Below are positions 38,306-46,331 of a stretch of 64,000 nucleotides of DNA, one piece after another. The stretch covers positions 1,240,001 through 1,304,000 of the forward strand of contig NZ_CP139715.1 in NCBI RefSeq assembly GCF_034377285.1, written 5' to 3'. The position numbers and the translations under genes were made by a program. The number at the start of each line of letters is the position of its first letter. The stretch's first letter is position 1. Under the pieces are notes generated by a model, which saw only the letters and a program-made list of their open reading frames with translations, made no database searches and was not told the origin of the DNA. This DNA comes from Thalassobaculum sp. OXR-137. Lineage in GTDB: Bacteria > Pseudomonadota > Alphaproteobacteria > Thalassobaculales > Thalassobaculaceae.

Positions 38306-38321
38306 AGCCGCCTCAGCGGCT
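38306..38321 (-). terminator. Hairpin overlapping the stop of the TM2 gene
   Basis: AGCCGC / GCGGCT (38306-38311 and 38316-38321) form a 6-bp stem with a 4-base loop. On the minus strand it is followed by TTTC. It overlaps the TGA of the TM2-domain gene and is a modest intrinsic terminator candidate. Confidence 0.4.
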
Positions 38322-38657
38322 CAGCATCAGGATCAGCTCGTTGTTCTTGTCGCGGGCGATGCCGGGGATCAGGAACAGGTCGAGGAACCACCAGATCGCC
38401 GGGATCAGCAGCAGGAAGCCGAAGATGCCGAAGGTGATGCCGGAGAGCGCGCCGAAGATCACCCACATGGCGAGCATGACCAGCGCACTCTTATGGGCGC
38501 CGAGATAGAAGCGGTGCACCGCAAAGGTGCCGAGAAAGAACCAGAGCAGATAGGCGATCAGCACCGACTTCTTGTTAGCGTCGTACTGCATCATCCGCTC
38601 TGCTTCGCCGGAATGGCCGTACCGGCCGGAAGCGTGGTCCGGCGATGTGTCCGTCAT
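38313..38657 (-). CDS. TM2 domain protein
   Basis: The 114-aa protein has a polar N-terminus and a TM2 domain, two or three hydrophobic helices (SVLIAYLLWFFLGTFAVHRF, ALVMLAMWVIFGALSGITFG and FLLLIPAIWWFLDLFL) joined by the signature AVHRFYLG loop. TM2 proteins are widespread membrane proteins of unclear role. GAGGA at 8 bp favours ATG 38657 over ATG 38672. It stands upstream of ffh on the same strand, separated by about 190 bp. Confidence 0.82.
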   Translation of the reverse strand: MTDTSPDHASGRYGHSGEAERMMQYDANKKSVLIAYLLWFFLGTFAVHRFYLGAHKSALVMLAMWVIFGALSGITFGIFGFLLLIPAIWWFLDLFLIPGIARDKNNELILMLSR

Positions 38658-38889
38658 GTCGTGAATCCTCATACCTTTCGCGTTGCGTCATCCCTGATAT
38701 GGGGACGCCGGACAAATCTGCAAAACCGGCATGGCCGGCCCGCGTTTTGTGCATGGGTTCCCCTCTTTCAAGACCGCGCATTGCAGAGGATATTCCGCAC
38801 CGCGATCTGGGGAGCCCGGCGACTGTGTCCGGCGATAACCGGGGCGCGCCGCGCCGCACGCGCGATCGGGCCGGGAGGCCTCTCCACCC

Positions 38890-39189
38890 ATGTTTTTCAC
38901 CGCCCTCCGCACCGCTCTTTTCGCGGCGCTTGCGCTTGCCTCCGTCTCCACCGCCGCCTCCGCCGCCGGCAACGCCAACCGCGGCATTGCGCCGGCGACC
39001 GACGCCAAGACCTGCGGTCAGCTCGTCAAAGACACCCGTGAGATGCTGAACGAGACCGAGGTCACCGAGGATGTCGACAAGCAGGTCGAGGCGATGATCA
39101 AAGAGGCCTCGGCCCAGTGCAAGGCCAGCGACTTCGGCAAGGCGACCGACACCGTCGTCCAGGCCCGGGCCCTGCTGACCAAGGAATAA
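38890..39189 (+). CDS. Small secreted protein, unknown function
   Basis: The 99-aa product has a textbook signal peptide (MFFTALRTALFAALALASVS, likely cleaved after ASA at about residue 25). The mature part is about 74 residues, mostly helical and charged, with two cysteines (Cys42 and Cys77, in KTCGQLVKD and AQCKASDF) that could form a disulfide in the periplasm. GGGAGG lies upstream. No family is recognised. Confidence 0.72.
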   Translation: MFFTALRTALFAALALASVSTAASAAGNANRGIAPATDAKTCGQLVKDTREMLNETEVTEDVDKQVEAMIKEASAQCKASDFGKATDTVVQARALLTKE

Positions 39190-39269
39190 GTCCGGTCCGG
39201 GATCAGCATCGCCCAAGGAATAACCGTATCGGCCGTCGGCCGGCCTGACTTGCTTGCCCCAGCCCCCGG

Positions 39270-40529
39270 TCAGGCCGCCGCTTCCGGCACGATGGGCGGC
39301 CGCGCGTTGAGAGCGTCCTTGTCGAACCCGGCAAGGCGCTTGTAAGCCGCGGCCGTCCCCTCTCTCTCCTCCGCGCTCAGCACGTCGTCGATCCGCTCGA
39401 ACCCGTTCGGCGCGCGCTCCTCCACCATCTGCATCACCTGCTCCGGCCCGTTGCCCCGATTGGCGGTGACGATCTTCGCCGTCGCCGGCAGCCGCTCGGC
39501 CTCGTAGGCCTGCAGCGCGGCCGGGGTGAGGCCCTTGGCCAGCAGCTCCCTTGTCAGCACCCGCGCATCCAGGATCGCCTGGCTCGCCCCGTTCGAGCCG
39601 ATCGGGTACATCGGATGGGCCGCGTCGCCGAGCAGGGTCAGCCGCCCGTGGCTCCAGGCGTCCAGCGGATCGCGGTCGACCATCGGATATTCGTAGACCT
39701 TCTCCGCCGCCCGGATCAGGCCGGGCACGTCCAGCCAGTCGAACCGCCAGGTCTCGAAGGGCGGCAGGTAGTCCTCCACCCGGCCGGCCCGGTTCCAGTC
39801 CTCGCGCCGCCAGGGCTGGTCGGCGCTGAACTTGCGCTCGGCGATGAGGTTGATGAGCTGGCGGCCGTCCGGCAGGTCGCGCAGCGGGTAGCACACGAAT
39901 TTCTGATACTCGTGGCCGGCCATGATCATGGTGCGCCCGCCGAGGAACGGCTGCGACACCGCCGTGCCGCGCCAAAGGATGGCGCCGTTCCAGATCGGCG
40001 GTCCCTCGTCCGGGTGCAGGGCGGCGCGGGCGGTGGAATGGATGCCGTCGGCGGCGATCAGGACATCGCCCTCCACCTCGGCGATCTCTGCGCCGTTCCG
40101 GTCGGCGAAGCGGGCGACGATGCGGTCGCCGCGATCCTCCCAGGCGGTCAGCACATGGCCGGTGGCGATGGTGTCGGCACCCAGCCGCTGCAGCACGGTG
40201 CGGGTCAGCAGCATCTGCAGCTCGCCGCGATGGATGGAAATCTGGGGCCAGCCATAGCCGGCGTCGCGGCCGCGCGGCTCCGACCAGATCTCCTGGCCGC
40301 GGCGCGAGTAGTAGGCCAGCCGGGCCGTGGGGATGCCGAGGCCCAGCAGCTCCTCCTGCAGGCCGAGCTCGGTCAGCTCGCGCACCGCATGGGGCAGCAC
40401 GTTGATGCCGACGCCCAGGGGCGCCAGGGTTTCCACCGCCTCGAACAACCGGCACCGGATGTCGACCTGGTGCAGGCTGAGCGCCAGGGTCAACCCGCCG
40501 ATCCCGCCGCCGGCGATCAGGACTGTCAT
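39270..40529 (-). CDS. FAD-dependent monooxygenase of the salicylate/phenazine hydroxylase type
   Basis: The 419-aa protein is a class A flavoprotein monooxygenase. FAD motifs are GGGIGGLTLALSL at residues 6-18, ADGIHSTARAAL (DG motif) and LTLLGDAAHPMYPIGSNGAS (GD motif). Overall order and length resemble PhzS-like and 3-hydroxybenzoate/salicylate hydroxylases, which hydroxylate aromatic rings using NAD(P)H and oxygen. ATG 40529 is used; a longer open frame upstream is antisense to the next gene. The substrate is unknown, and it is divergent from an alpha/beta hydrolase. Confidence 0.87.
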   Translation of the reverse strand: MTVLIAGGGIGGLTLALSLHQVDIRCRLFEAVETLAPLGVGINVLPHAVRELTELGLQEELLGLGIPTARLAYYSRRGQEIWSEPRGRDAGYGWPQISIHRGELQMLLTRTVLQRLGADTIATGHVLTAWEDRGDRIVARFADRNGAEIAEVEGDVLIAADGIHSTARAALHPDEGPPIWNGAILWRGTAVSQPFLGGRTMIMAGHEYQKFVCYPLRDLPDGRQLINLIAERKFSADQPWRREDWNRAGRVEDYLPPFETWRFDWLDVPGLIRAAEKVYEYPMVDRDPLDAWSHGRLTLLGDAAHPMYPIGSNGASQAILDARVLTRELLAKGLTPAALQAYEAERLPATAKIVTANRGNGPEQVMQMVEERAPNGFERIDDVLSAEEREGTAAAYKRLAGFDKDALNARPPIVPEAAA

Positions 40530-40609
40530 GGCCGTCCCCTCCTTTCCCGTCTTTTCCCGCGATGATAGGGAGAGCGCGGTGGGTCGCACAAGCGAGGCGT
40601 AGAGGCAGG

Positions 40610-41422
40610 ATGACGGCGAGACAGAGCGAGATCGTGCAGACCGGCTTCGGCCAGGTGGAGGTGCATCGCTGGGGGCCCGGCGGTCGGCCGCTGGTGCTGC
40701 TGCATGCCGCCGCCACCGGACCGAAGGCCTATGCGCCGCTGGCCGAGCGCCTGGCGGCGGCGGGATGGCAATGTCTCGCGCCGGCCCTGCACGGCTACGG
40801 CAACAGCCAGGTACCGGGGGCGGCCTCGGCGGTGGACGCCCATGTGGCGATCGCCGCCTGGCTGGCCGAGGTGAGCGGCGCCCGCACCCTGGTCGGCCAT
40901 TCCATGGGCGGGCTGGCGGCCCTGCTGGCGGCACCCTCGGTGGGGCTCGACCGGCTGGTGCTGTTCGAGCCGATTCTGTTCGACGCGCTGGATGCGGAGG
41001 CGGATGCCGGCCTGATCGCCGCCGAGGCGGAGATGGCGGCGGCGATGCGGCGCCATCTGGCCGAGGGCCGGGACGAGGATGCCATCCGGGTCTTCGTGGA
41101 GGTCTGGAACGACACCGCCTGGGGCGACCTGCCGGCACCGGCCCGCGCCCGGCTGACCGCGCAGGCGGCCGGCGTGGTGGCCGATACCCGGGCGACCGGC
41201 AGCGTGAAGATAGCCCCGGAGGTCTGGCAAGCGGCGCCGCCGACCACGCTGATCCACGGCGACCGCTCCCCGGAGATCGCCCGGCGGATGGTGGCGGGCG
41301 CGGTCCGGCACCTGGCGCAGGCGGAAGTGGTCAGCCTGACGGGCATCGGCCATATGGCCCCGCTGATGCAGCCGGAGACGGTGGCGCAGGCCCTGGTGCA
41401 GGCGCTGGGCTCGGGTGACTAG
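40610..41422 (+). CDS. Alpha/beta hydrolase
   Basis: The 270-aa protein has the nucleophile elbow GHSMGG (Ser near residue 99), an acid candidate in LIHGDRSPEI and the catalytic His in LTGIGHMAPLMQPE, the standard serine hydrolase triad. ATG 40610 has GAGGCAGG upstream. Divergence from the flavin monooxygenase gene suggests the pair may share regulation and act in one aromatic or ester degradation route, but no substrate signature is visible. Confidence 0.83.
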   Translation: MTARQSEIVQTGFGQVEVHRWGPGGRPLVLLHAAATGPKAYAPLAERLAAAGWQCLAPALHGYGNSQVPGAASAVDAHVAIAAWLAEVSGARTLVGHSMGGLAALLAAPSVGLDRLVLFEPILFDALDAEADAGLIAAEAEMAAAMRRHLAEGRDEDAIRVFVEVWNDTAWGDLPAPARARLTAQAAGVVADTRATGSVKIAPEVWQAAPPTTLIHGDRSPEIARRMVAGAVRHLAQAEVVSLTGIGHMAPLMQPETVAQALVQALGSGD

Positions 41423-41789
41423 GCGCTTCCCACCTCCTTAATCCAACTCATACCCCCTGCATACCCAACCCGACTTCCTGGACGACCGTCAGGGAGATCC
41501 AGGATCGTGCCCCGGACCGGTCCGCATACCGGTCCCGGCTCGACCTGACGGTCGTCCGGGAAGTCGGTTGGGGGGGAGAGATGAGCGAGAGAGGGCACAG
41601 AGTCCCCGCTCCTCCCCTCGATCGACTTCCTGGACGGACACCCGGCCCCGGCCTCGTGCCGGGGTGAGCCGGGGGCCGATCCAGGACCGTGCCTCGGGCG
41701 GGTCCGCATACCGGTCCTGGATCTCCCTGACGGTCGTCCAGGAAGTCGGTCTTGGGGGAAGGCGCCCAAGCGCCAACCGCCACCCGCCC
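41423..41789. repeat. 367-bp intergenic block with two Family C palindromic repeats
   Basis: Copy 1 (41471-41566) and copy 2 (41623-41748) both open with CGACTTCCTGGACG and close with CGTCCRGGAAGTCG, and share the core GTCCGCATACCGGTCC near their right halves. Each can fold into a long hairpin; copy 2 is interrupted by a second GC-rich palindrome around GGCCCCGG. The copies are in the same orientation between two convergent genes. No gene is seen. Confidence 0.8.
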
Positions 41790-43178
41790 CTACATGAATG
41801 CCCGGTCTTCCATCGGCCCATGCCGCAGGGTTTCGGCCACCAGTTCCAGGCCGGCGACCGCGTCCTCGTGGGTGCGGGGACGGCCGAGCGCCAGGCGGAT
41901 CCGGTTGCGGCCCGCACCCGGGACGGTGGCGAACACGTCCCCGGCGGTGGTCACCACGCCCCGCTCCAGCAGGGCGGCGGCTACGTCGCTGCCCTCCCAG
42001 CTGTCCGGCGCGCGCAGCCAGCCGTGCGGGCTCGCCTCCGCCTCGATGGCGAGCAGCGAGCCGAGGAGCTGGCGGGCCATGTCGGCGCGGCGGGTCTGGG
42101 CCCGGCGCTTGCCCGCCCGGAGCCGATCGGCCGTCCCGTCGGTCAGCCAGCGGGTGACCACCTCCGCGCCCAGCGGGGCGGCCATCCAGACCGAATCCCG
42201 GATCGCCGCCCGGCCGCGCGTCCGCATCCGCGGCGGCATGTGCAGCGCGCCGATGCGCAGCCCCGGCGACAGGTGCTTGGAAGCGCTGGTGAGGTAGATC
42301 ACGTGATCCGGCGCCAGGGCGGCGATCGGCGGCGGCACGTCGATATCGGCATAGGCCCGGTACAGGTCGTCCTCCACCACCGGCAGGCCGTGGCGCTCGA
42401 TCACCCGGGCCAGCTCCCGCCGCCGCGGCGCCGCGACGGTCTTGGAGGTCGGGTTATGCACCGTCGGGATCAGGAACAGCGCCTTGGGCCGATGGTGGCG
42501 GATCGCGGCGTCCAGCGCCTCAGGCGCCATGCCCTCGGCATCCCAGTCCACGCCCACCACGCGCAGCCGCAGGGTGGAGGCGACGCCGATGAAGCCCGGA
42601 TGGGTCAGCGGATCGCACAGGACCACGTCGCCCGGCTCTGTCAGGGCCTGGAGCGCGGAGGAGATCGCGTGCTGGGCGCCGGCGGTGATCAGCGTGGTGT
42701 CGGCGGACGCGTCGACGCCGAAGCCGGAGATCCAGTCGGCCATCACCGCCCGATGCTCCCGCCGCCCGCCGTTGGTGTCGTAATCCGCCAGCCGCAGGTC
42801 GCGCGGGTCGGCGACGATCTGCGCCAGGGTCGCCCTGAGCGCCGCCTCGGACTCCGCCATCTCGGTGGGGAAGTTCAGGCCCATGTCGACTGGCGCCGCC
42901 TCGCCCTCGCCGGAGCGGCCCCAGCCATGGGTGCGGGGGTCGCGCACGAAGGTGCCGCGGCCGATCTCCCCGTCCACCAGGCCGCGGGCGGTGACCTCCT
43001 TGTAGGCGCGGGTGACCGTGCCCACCGTCACGCCCAGGCGCCAGGCCAGGTCGCGATGGGTCGGCAGCCGGGTGCCCACCGCGAGCCTGCCGGCCTGGAT
43101 GTCGTCGGCGATGGCCTCGGCGATGGCCCGGTAGCGCGGACCGGTGCGCCGATCGATGTCGGGAAGCCAATGCGTCAT
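41790..43178 (-). CDS. MocR-type GntR/aminotransferase transcriptional regulator
   Basis: The 462-aa protein fuses an N-terminal GntR winged helix (about residues 12-80, THRDLAWRLGVTVGTVTRAY) to an aspartate-aminotransferase-fold domain. That domain keeps the PLP lysine Lys301 in SASKHLSPGLRIG and the HNPTSKT segment. MocR regulators usually respond to PLP, amino acids or amines and control the divergent gene. ATG 43178 is preferred over the frame start at 43229, which lies inside the operator array. It is divergent from a PLP ammonia-lyase. Confidence 0.9.
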   Translation of the reverse strand: MTHWLPDIDRRTGPRYRAIAEAIADDIQAGRLAVGTRLPTHRDLAWRLGVTVGTVTRAYKEVTARGLVDGEIGRGTFVRDPRTHGWGRSGEGEAAPVDMGLNFPTEMAESEAALRATLAQIVADPRDLRLADYDTNGGRREHRAVMADWISGFGVDASADTTLITAGAQHAISSALQALTEPGDVVLCDPLTHPGFIGVASTLRLRVVGVDWDAEGMAPEALDAAIRHHRPKALFLIPTVHNPTSKTVAAPRRRELARVIERHGLPVVEDDLYRAYADIDVPPPIAALAPDHVIYLTSASKHLSPGLRIGALHMPPRMRTRGRAAIRDSVWMAAPLGAEVVTRWLTDGTADRLRAGKRRAQTRRADMARQLLGSLLAIEAEASPHGWLRAPDSWEGSDVAAALLERGVVTTAGDVFATVPGAGRNRIRLALGRPRTHEDAVAGLELVAETLRHGPMEDRAFM

Positions 43179-43181
43179 GGT

Positions 43182-43254
43182 GACAATGTTCCGCTTGAAC
43201 CGAATTAAGGGAGACAATATGCCGGACAATCATAAAGACAATCGTAACATTGTC
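43182..43254. promoter_or_regulatory. Phased GACAAT operator between mocR-like gene and PLP lyase gene
   Basis: GACAAT occurs at 43182, 43213, 43225 and 43237, and in reverse (ATTGTC) at 43249. The last four are spaced exactly 12 bp apart. The array lies between two divergent genes and ends just upstream of the lyase gene, so it is a strong candidate for the binding site of the encoded MocR regulator, controlling both genes. Confidence 0.65.
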
Positions 43255-43301
43255 CCCGTGACAGACGGATCGCGGACGATGCAGAGACGAGGACCGGACC
43301 C

Positions 43302-44276
43302 ATGACCCAGAGCGATGCCCTCGACCGCCTGAACGCCGCCGCCGAGATCGTGTATTCGGTCATGGGGCCGACGCCGCAATACGCCTGGCCGCTGCTGTGC
43401 GAGCGCGTGGGTGCCGAGGTCTGGGTCAAGCACGAGAACCACACGCCGGCCGGCGCCTTCAAGATCCGCGGCGGGTCGGTCTATGTGGACCACCTGCGCC
43501 GCACCCAGCCGGAGGTGACCGGCGTGATCGCCGCCACGCGCGGCAATCACGGCCAGTCGGTGGCGATCGCCGCCCGCCGGGCCGGGCTCTCGGCCACCGT
43601 CGTCGTGCCGGAAGGCAATTCGGTGGAGAAGAACGCCGCCATGCAGGCCTGGGGCGGCGAGCTGCTGGTCCATGGCCGCGACTTCCAGGAGAGCTTCGAA
43701 TACGCCCAGGACCTCGCCGCCGAGCGCGACCTGCACATGTTCGCCAGCTTCCACGACCGGCTGGTGGACGGGGTGGCGACCTACGGCATGGAACTGTTCG
43801 AGGCGGCGCCGGACCTGGAGGCGGTGTTCGTGCCGATCGGCCTCGGCTCCGGCATCTGCGCGGTGATGCAGGCGCGCGACGCGGTCGGCTCCAAGGCCGA
43901 GGTCTGGGGCGTGGTGTCGGAGACCGCCCCCGCCTACGCGCTCAGCTTCGCCGCCGGCCATCCGGTCTCCACCAACGCCTCAAGCGCCCCGACCATCGCC
44001 GACGGTGTCGACTGCCGGGTGCCGAACGCCGCGGCCTTCGAGCGGATCAAGGCGGGCGCGGCCGGGATCATCAAGGTCTCCGACGCCGAGATCAAAGACG
44101 CCATGCGGGCCTATTACACCGATACCCACAACATCGCCGAAGGCGCGGGGGCGGTGCCGCTGGCCGGGCTGATGCAGGTGCGCGACCGCTGGCAGGGACG
44201 CAAGGTTGGCGTGATCTTGTCCGGTGGTAATGTGGACATGGACGTCTACCGGGAGGTCCTGGCCGGGGCGTCCTGA
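43302..44276 (+). CDS. PLP-dependent threonine/serine dehydratase-like ammonia-lyase
   Basis: The 324-aa fold-type II PLP enzyme resembles threonine dehydratase and hydroxyamino-acid ammonia-lyases. Lys54 in NHTPAGAFKIRGG binds PLP, and the phosphate loop is the glycine-rich GLGSGICAVMQ. There is no regulatory ACT domain, so it is a catabolic type. Substrates of relatives include Thr, Ser, hydroxyaspartate and diaminobutyrate; none can be picked out here. The MocR divergent partner suggests induction by its substrate. Confidence 0.8.
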   Translation: MTQSDALDRLNAAAEIVYSVMGPTPQYAWPLLCERVGAEVWVKHENHTPAGAFKIRGGSVYVDHLRRTQPEVTGVIAATRGNHGQSVAIAARRAGLSATVVVPEGNSVEKNAAMQAWGGELLVHGRDFQESFEYAQDLAAERDLHMFASFHDRLVDGVATYGMELFEAAPDLEAVFVPIGLGSGICAVMQARDAVGSKAEVWGVVSETAPAYALSFAAGHPVSTNASSAPTIADGVDCRVPNAAAFERIKAGAAGIIKVSDAEIKDAMRAYYTDTHNIAEGAGAVPLAGLMQVRDRWQGRKVGVILSGGNVDMDVYREVLAGAS

Positions 44277-44314
44277 CATCGAGACCCGGACGAACGCGAC
44301 GTGAAAGGTGGATC

Positions 44315-45031
44315 ATGACCGAGGAGCTGTTCCGCGAGGACTCCTACCTCACATCCTGCGAGGCCACGGTGGTGGCGGTGAGCGAGGAGGGGATCGTCCT
44401 CGACCGCACCGTCTTCTATCCGACCGGCGGCGGCCAGCCGGGCGATGTGGGGACGCTGACCACCGCCGATGGGCGCAGCGTGCCGGTGGCCGATACCCGC
44501 AAGGGCAAGACGGTCTCCGGCATCGTCCATGTGCCGGGCGAGGGGGCCGCGGCCCTGGCCGAGGGCGATACCGTGACGGCCACCATCGACTGGGACCGCC
44601 GCCACCGGCTGATGCGCATGCACACGGCGATGCACATCCTGTGCTCGCTGGTCGATGGCGGGGTCACCGGCGGCCAGGTCGGCGATCCCAAGAGCCGGCT
44701 GGACTTCAACCTGGAGCCGGAGAACGTGCCGGACAAGGACGCCCTGACCGAGAAGCTGAACGCCGTCATCGCCGGCGGCCATGACGTGACGATTGGCTCG
44801 ATCACCGATGCCGAGCTGGAGAGCAATCCGGATCTGGTGCGCACCATGTCGGTGAAGCCGCCGACCGGAGCCGGCACGGTGCGGATGATCCGGATCGGCG
44901 ACGCTGTGGACTACCAGCCCTGCGGCGGGACGCATGTGAAGAACACCGGCGAGATCGGCCGGCTGGAAGTCACCAAGATCGAGAACAAGGGAAAACAGAA
45001 CCGTCGGATCAACATCGCCCTGGTCGACTGA
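44315..45031 (+). CDS. Alanyl-tRNA editing protein AlaX
   Basis: AlaX hydrolyses mischarged Ser-/Gly-tRNA(Ala) in trans. The 238-aa protein contains the AlaRS editing-domain zinc motif His103-x3-His107 (HTAMH) and Cys203-x3-His207 (CGGTH), and the FYPTGGGQPGDVG start of the domain. GGTGG precedes the ATG. It begins 38 bp after the PLP lyase; editing of serine mischarging beside an amino-acid lyase suggests the two may respond to the same amino acid. Confidence 0.88.
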   Translation: MTEELFREDSYLTSCEATVVAVSEEGIVLDRTVFYPTGGGQPGDVGTLTTADGRSVPVADTRKGKTVSGIVHVPGEGAAALAEGDTVTATIDWDRRHRLMRMHTAMHILCSLVDGGVTGGQVGDPKSRLDFNLEPENVPDKDALTEKLNAVIAGGHDVTIGSITDAELESNPDLVRTMSVKPPTGAGTVRMIRIGDAVDYQPCGGTHVKNTGEIGRLEVTKIENKGKQNRRINIALVD

Positions 45032-45095
45032 GGGCGGTCCATCGGCGGGAGGCACGACGTGCCGGGGTGCCGGCGCGGACGGGTGAGGTGCGTGC

Positions 45096-45240
45096 GGCCC
45101 TTCGACCCTTCGACACGCCCCGGATCAATCCCGGATTAAATCCGGGACGGGGCTGCTCAGGGCGAGGTCTTTCAATGTTTAGAACGTTGACCTCGCCCTG
45201 AGCAGGACCCCGGCCGCGCCGGGGGCCGTGTCGAAGGGCC
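45096..45240. repeat. Family A palindromic repeat, copy 2
   Basis: The outer arm GGCCCTTCGAC is partly duplicated (CCCTTCGACCCTTCGACACG), and the right arm is CCGTGTCGAAGGGCC. Inner arms are GGCTGCTCAGGGCGAGGTC (from about 45150) and TTGACCTCGCCCTGAGCAGG. The spacer holds extra palindromes (ATCCCGGATTAAATCCGGGA). It lies between alaX and the first phzF gene. Confidence 0.85.
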
Positions 45241-45271
45241 GTTTGCCCAGGCATATGTGAGGGAACAGGAA

Positions 45272-46171
45272 ATGACCCTGAGTTTCGAGACCGTCGACGT
45301 GTTCACCGACACCCGCTACGGCGGCAACCCGCTGGCCGTCGTGTTCGGGGCCGAGGGGCTGCCGACCGAACGCCTGCAGCAGATCGCCCGCGAGTTCAAT
45401 TACTCGGAAACCACCTTCGTGCTGCCGCCGGAGGATCCGGCCAACACCGCGCGGGTGCGGATCTTCTCCACCAAGCGCGAGATGCCCTTCGCCGGCCATC
45501 CGAATGTGGGCACCGCCGCCGTGGTCGGCTGGCGCGGGGAGCTGTTCGGCAAACCGCTCGGTGACACCGTCCTGTTCGAGGAGATCGCCGGCGTGGTCCC
45601 GGTGGCGCTGACCCGCGAGGGCGGAGGGGTGACGGCCACCACCCTGACCGCGCCGGAAGCCTTCTCCCGGCACGCGGAAATTCCGGTGGACCAGGTCGCC
45701 GCCTGCCTCGGCTTGGCGCCCGAGGCGGTGACCACCGCCCGCCACGCCCCGGTGATCGGCTCGGTCGGCCTGCCCTTCATCCTGGCCGAACTGACCGATG
45801 CCGAGGCGATCCGAACGGCCCGGCCGGTCGCGGCCCGCTTCGCCGACCAGCCCGACGTCGCCGCCAATGGGGCGATCCTGTGCTACGCCCGGGTGGCGGA
45901 GCCGGAACTCGACATCCGCGCGCGCATGTTCGCGCCGATCCGCAACGTCGCCGAGGACCCGGCCACGGGCAGCGCCTGCGGCGCGCTGATGGGCCTGCTC
46001 GGCACGTTGGAGGCGGGCAGCGGCACCCTTAAGCAGCGCATCGCCCAGGGGGTGGAGATGGGGCGTCCGTCGCTGATCCAGGGAGCCGTCGACCACGCGG
46101 GCGGCACCAGCACCGCCGTGCGGATCGGCGGCCGCTCCGTGCGGGTGATGCGCGGGAGCATCGAGGGGTGA
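45272..46171 (+). CDS. PhzF-family isomerase/epimerase, copy 1
   Basis: PhzF-fold enzymes catalyse proton shifts like that of DHHA isomerase or diaminopimelate epimerase relatives. This 299-aa protein has the active-site Glu46 in FNYSETTFVLP, the PFAGHPNVGTAAVV motif and the C-terminal ATGSACGALMGLLG. ATG 45272 follows a GAGGG site; the GTG at 45257 is not favoured. A close paralogue follows 160 bp later, with a Family A repeat between. The physiological reaction is unknown. Confidence 0.87.
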   Translation: MTLSFETVDVFTDTRYGGNPLAVVFGAEGLPTERLQQIAREFNYSETTFVLPPEDPANTARVRIFSTKREMPFAGHPNVGTAAVVGWRGELFGKPLGDTVLFEEIAGVVPVALTREGGGVTATTLTAPEAFSRHAEIPVDQVAACLGLAPEAVTTARHAPVIGSVGLPFILAELTDAEAIRTARPVAARFADQPDVAANGAILCYARVAEPELDIRARMFAPIRNVAEDPATGSACGALMGLLGTLEAGSGTLKQRIAQGVEMGRPSLIQGAVDHAGGTSTAVRIGGRSVRVMRGSIEG

Positions 46172-46181
46172 GATGGCGGCA

Positions 46182-46303
46182 GGCCCTTCGACACGGCCCC
46201 CGGCTGATCGCCGGGGTCCTGCTCAGGGCGAGGTCATCTAACTGATTTTCCTTCGACCTCGCCCTGAGCAGCCCCGGATTGATCCGGGGCGTGTCGAAGG
46301 GCC
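46182..46303. repeat. Family A palindromic repeat, copy 3
   Basis: GGCCCTTCGACACGG (46182) and CGTGTCGAAGGGCC (ending 46303) form the outer arms. Inner arms are CTGCTCAGGGCGAGGTC and GACCTCGCCCTGAGCAG. It lies between the two phzF paralogues. Confidence 0.85.
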
Positions 46304-46331
46304 GGGGCAACGACAACCAGGAGCACCGGAC

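Noticed and set aside
38673-38889. 4.5S RNA (ffs) upstream of the small secreted protein
   Set aside because: The region is GC-rich with several small palindromes, but the conserved SRP tetraloop and asymmetric loop sequence (GGAAGCAG-like core) was not found.
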